NCBI GenBank assembly: GCA_024449915.1
Contig: JAMZAV010000004.1
Coordinates: 558,001 to 622,000 of the forward strand
DNA length: 64,000 nt
Direction of reading: 5' to 3'
Source: Sweltsa coloradensis
Taxonomy: Eukaryota > Arthropoda > Insecta > Plecoptera > Chloroperlidae
The first letter of the stretch is position 1. The stretch is not shown here. The text below holds more notes on this DNA, generated by a model. The model had not been told where the DNA came from and did no database searches. It saw only the letters and a program-made list of their open reading frames with translations.

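Overview
This is invertebrate nuclear DNA: AT-rich, with split genes that have GT-AG and two GC-AG introns, and many decayed DNA transposons. I recognise three protein-coding genes by homology. The species cannot be read from the sequence. The short word AGGCCTA recurs throughout the noncoding DNA, and gene structures and transposon types fit a marine invertebrate. An echinoderm is my best guess, with low confidence.

Layout. (1) A microsomal/mitochondrial-type cytochrome b5 gene (CYB5) lies on the minus strand, from its start codon at 11163 leftwards. Three coding exons are visible and the membrane-anchor exon is off the left edge. (2) The nucleoporin NUP214 gene lies on the plus strand, from its start at 13239 to the right edge. 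Fifteen exons join in phase to about 2000 codons: an N-terminal beta-propeller, an FG island, a coiled-coil region and a long FG-repeat tail. The last two exons show broken reading frames. (3) The centrosomal leucine-rich-repeat gene CEP78 lies on the minus strand (about 42129 to 27992), wholly inside the 23.3-kb sixth intron of NUP214. Its eight coding exons join in phase to 716 codons plus a stop.

Nearly all the remaining sequence is transposon-derived. At least eight copies of two element families end in CCTAG, carry asymmetric inverted repeats (TGGATGAGC at the 5' end, GCTCATCCA about 30 bases inside the 3' end) and usually sit between two T bases. That is the structure of nonautonomous Helentrons (HINEs). 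More than a dozen elements have inverted ends and 8-bp target duplications (hAT-like, plus one P-like element carrying a THAP-domain start). Others are TA-duplicating elements (one pogo/Tigger-like), a TTAA-flanked piggyBac-like element, a solo LTR, LINE tails and palindromic elements with tRNA-like sequence. Most long introns hold at least one, and several are nested inside others, so the relative order of insertion can be read.

The three genes do not form a pathway: NUP214 serves the nuclear pore, CEP78 the centriole/cilium, and CYB5 membrane-bound electron transfer. The most notable points are the antisense nesting of CEP78 in NUP214, the Helentron-like families, same-family nested insertions, the duplicated splice-site surroundings of NUP214 exon 13, and the frame breaks in exons 14-15.
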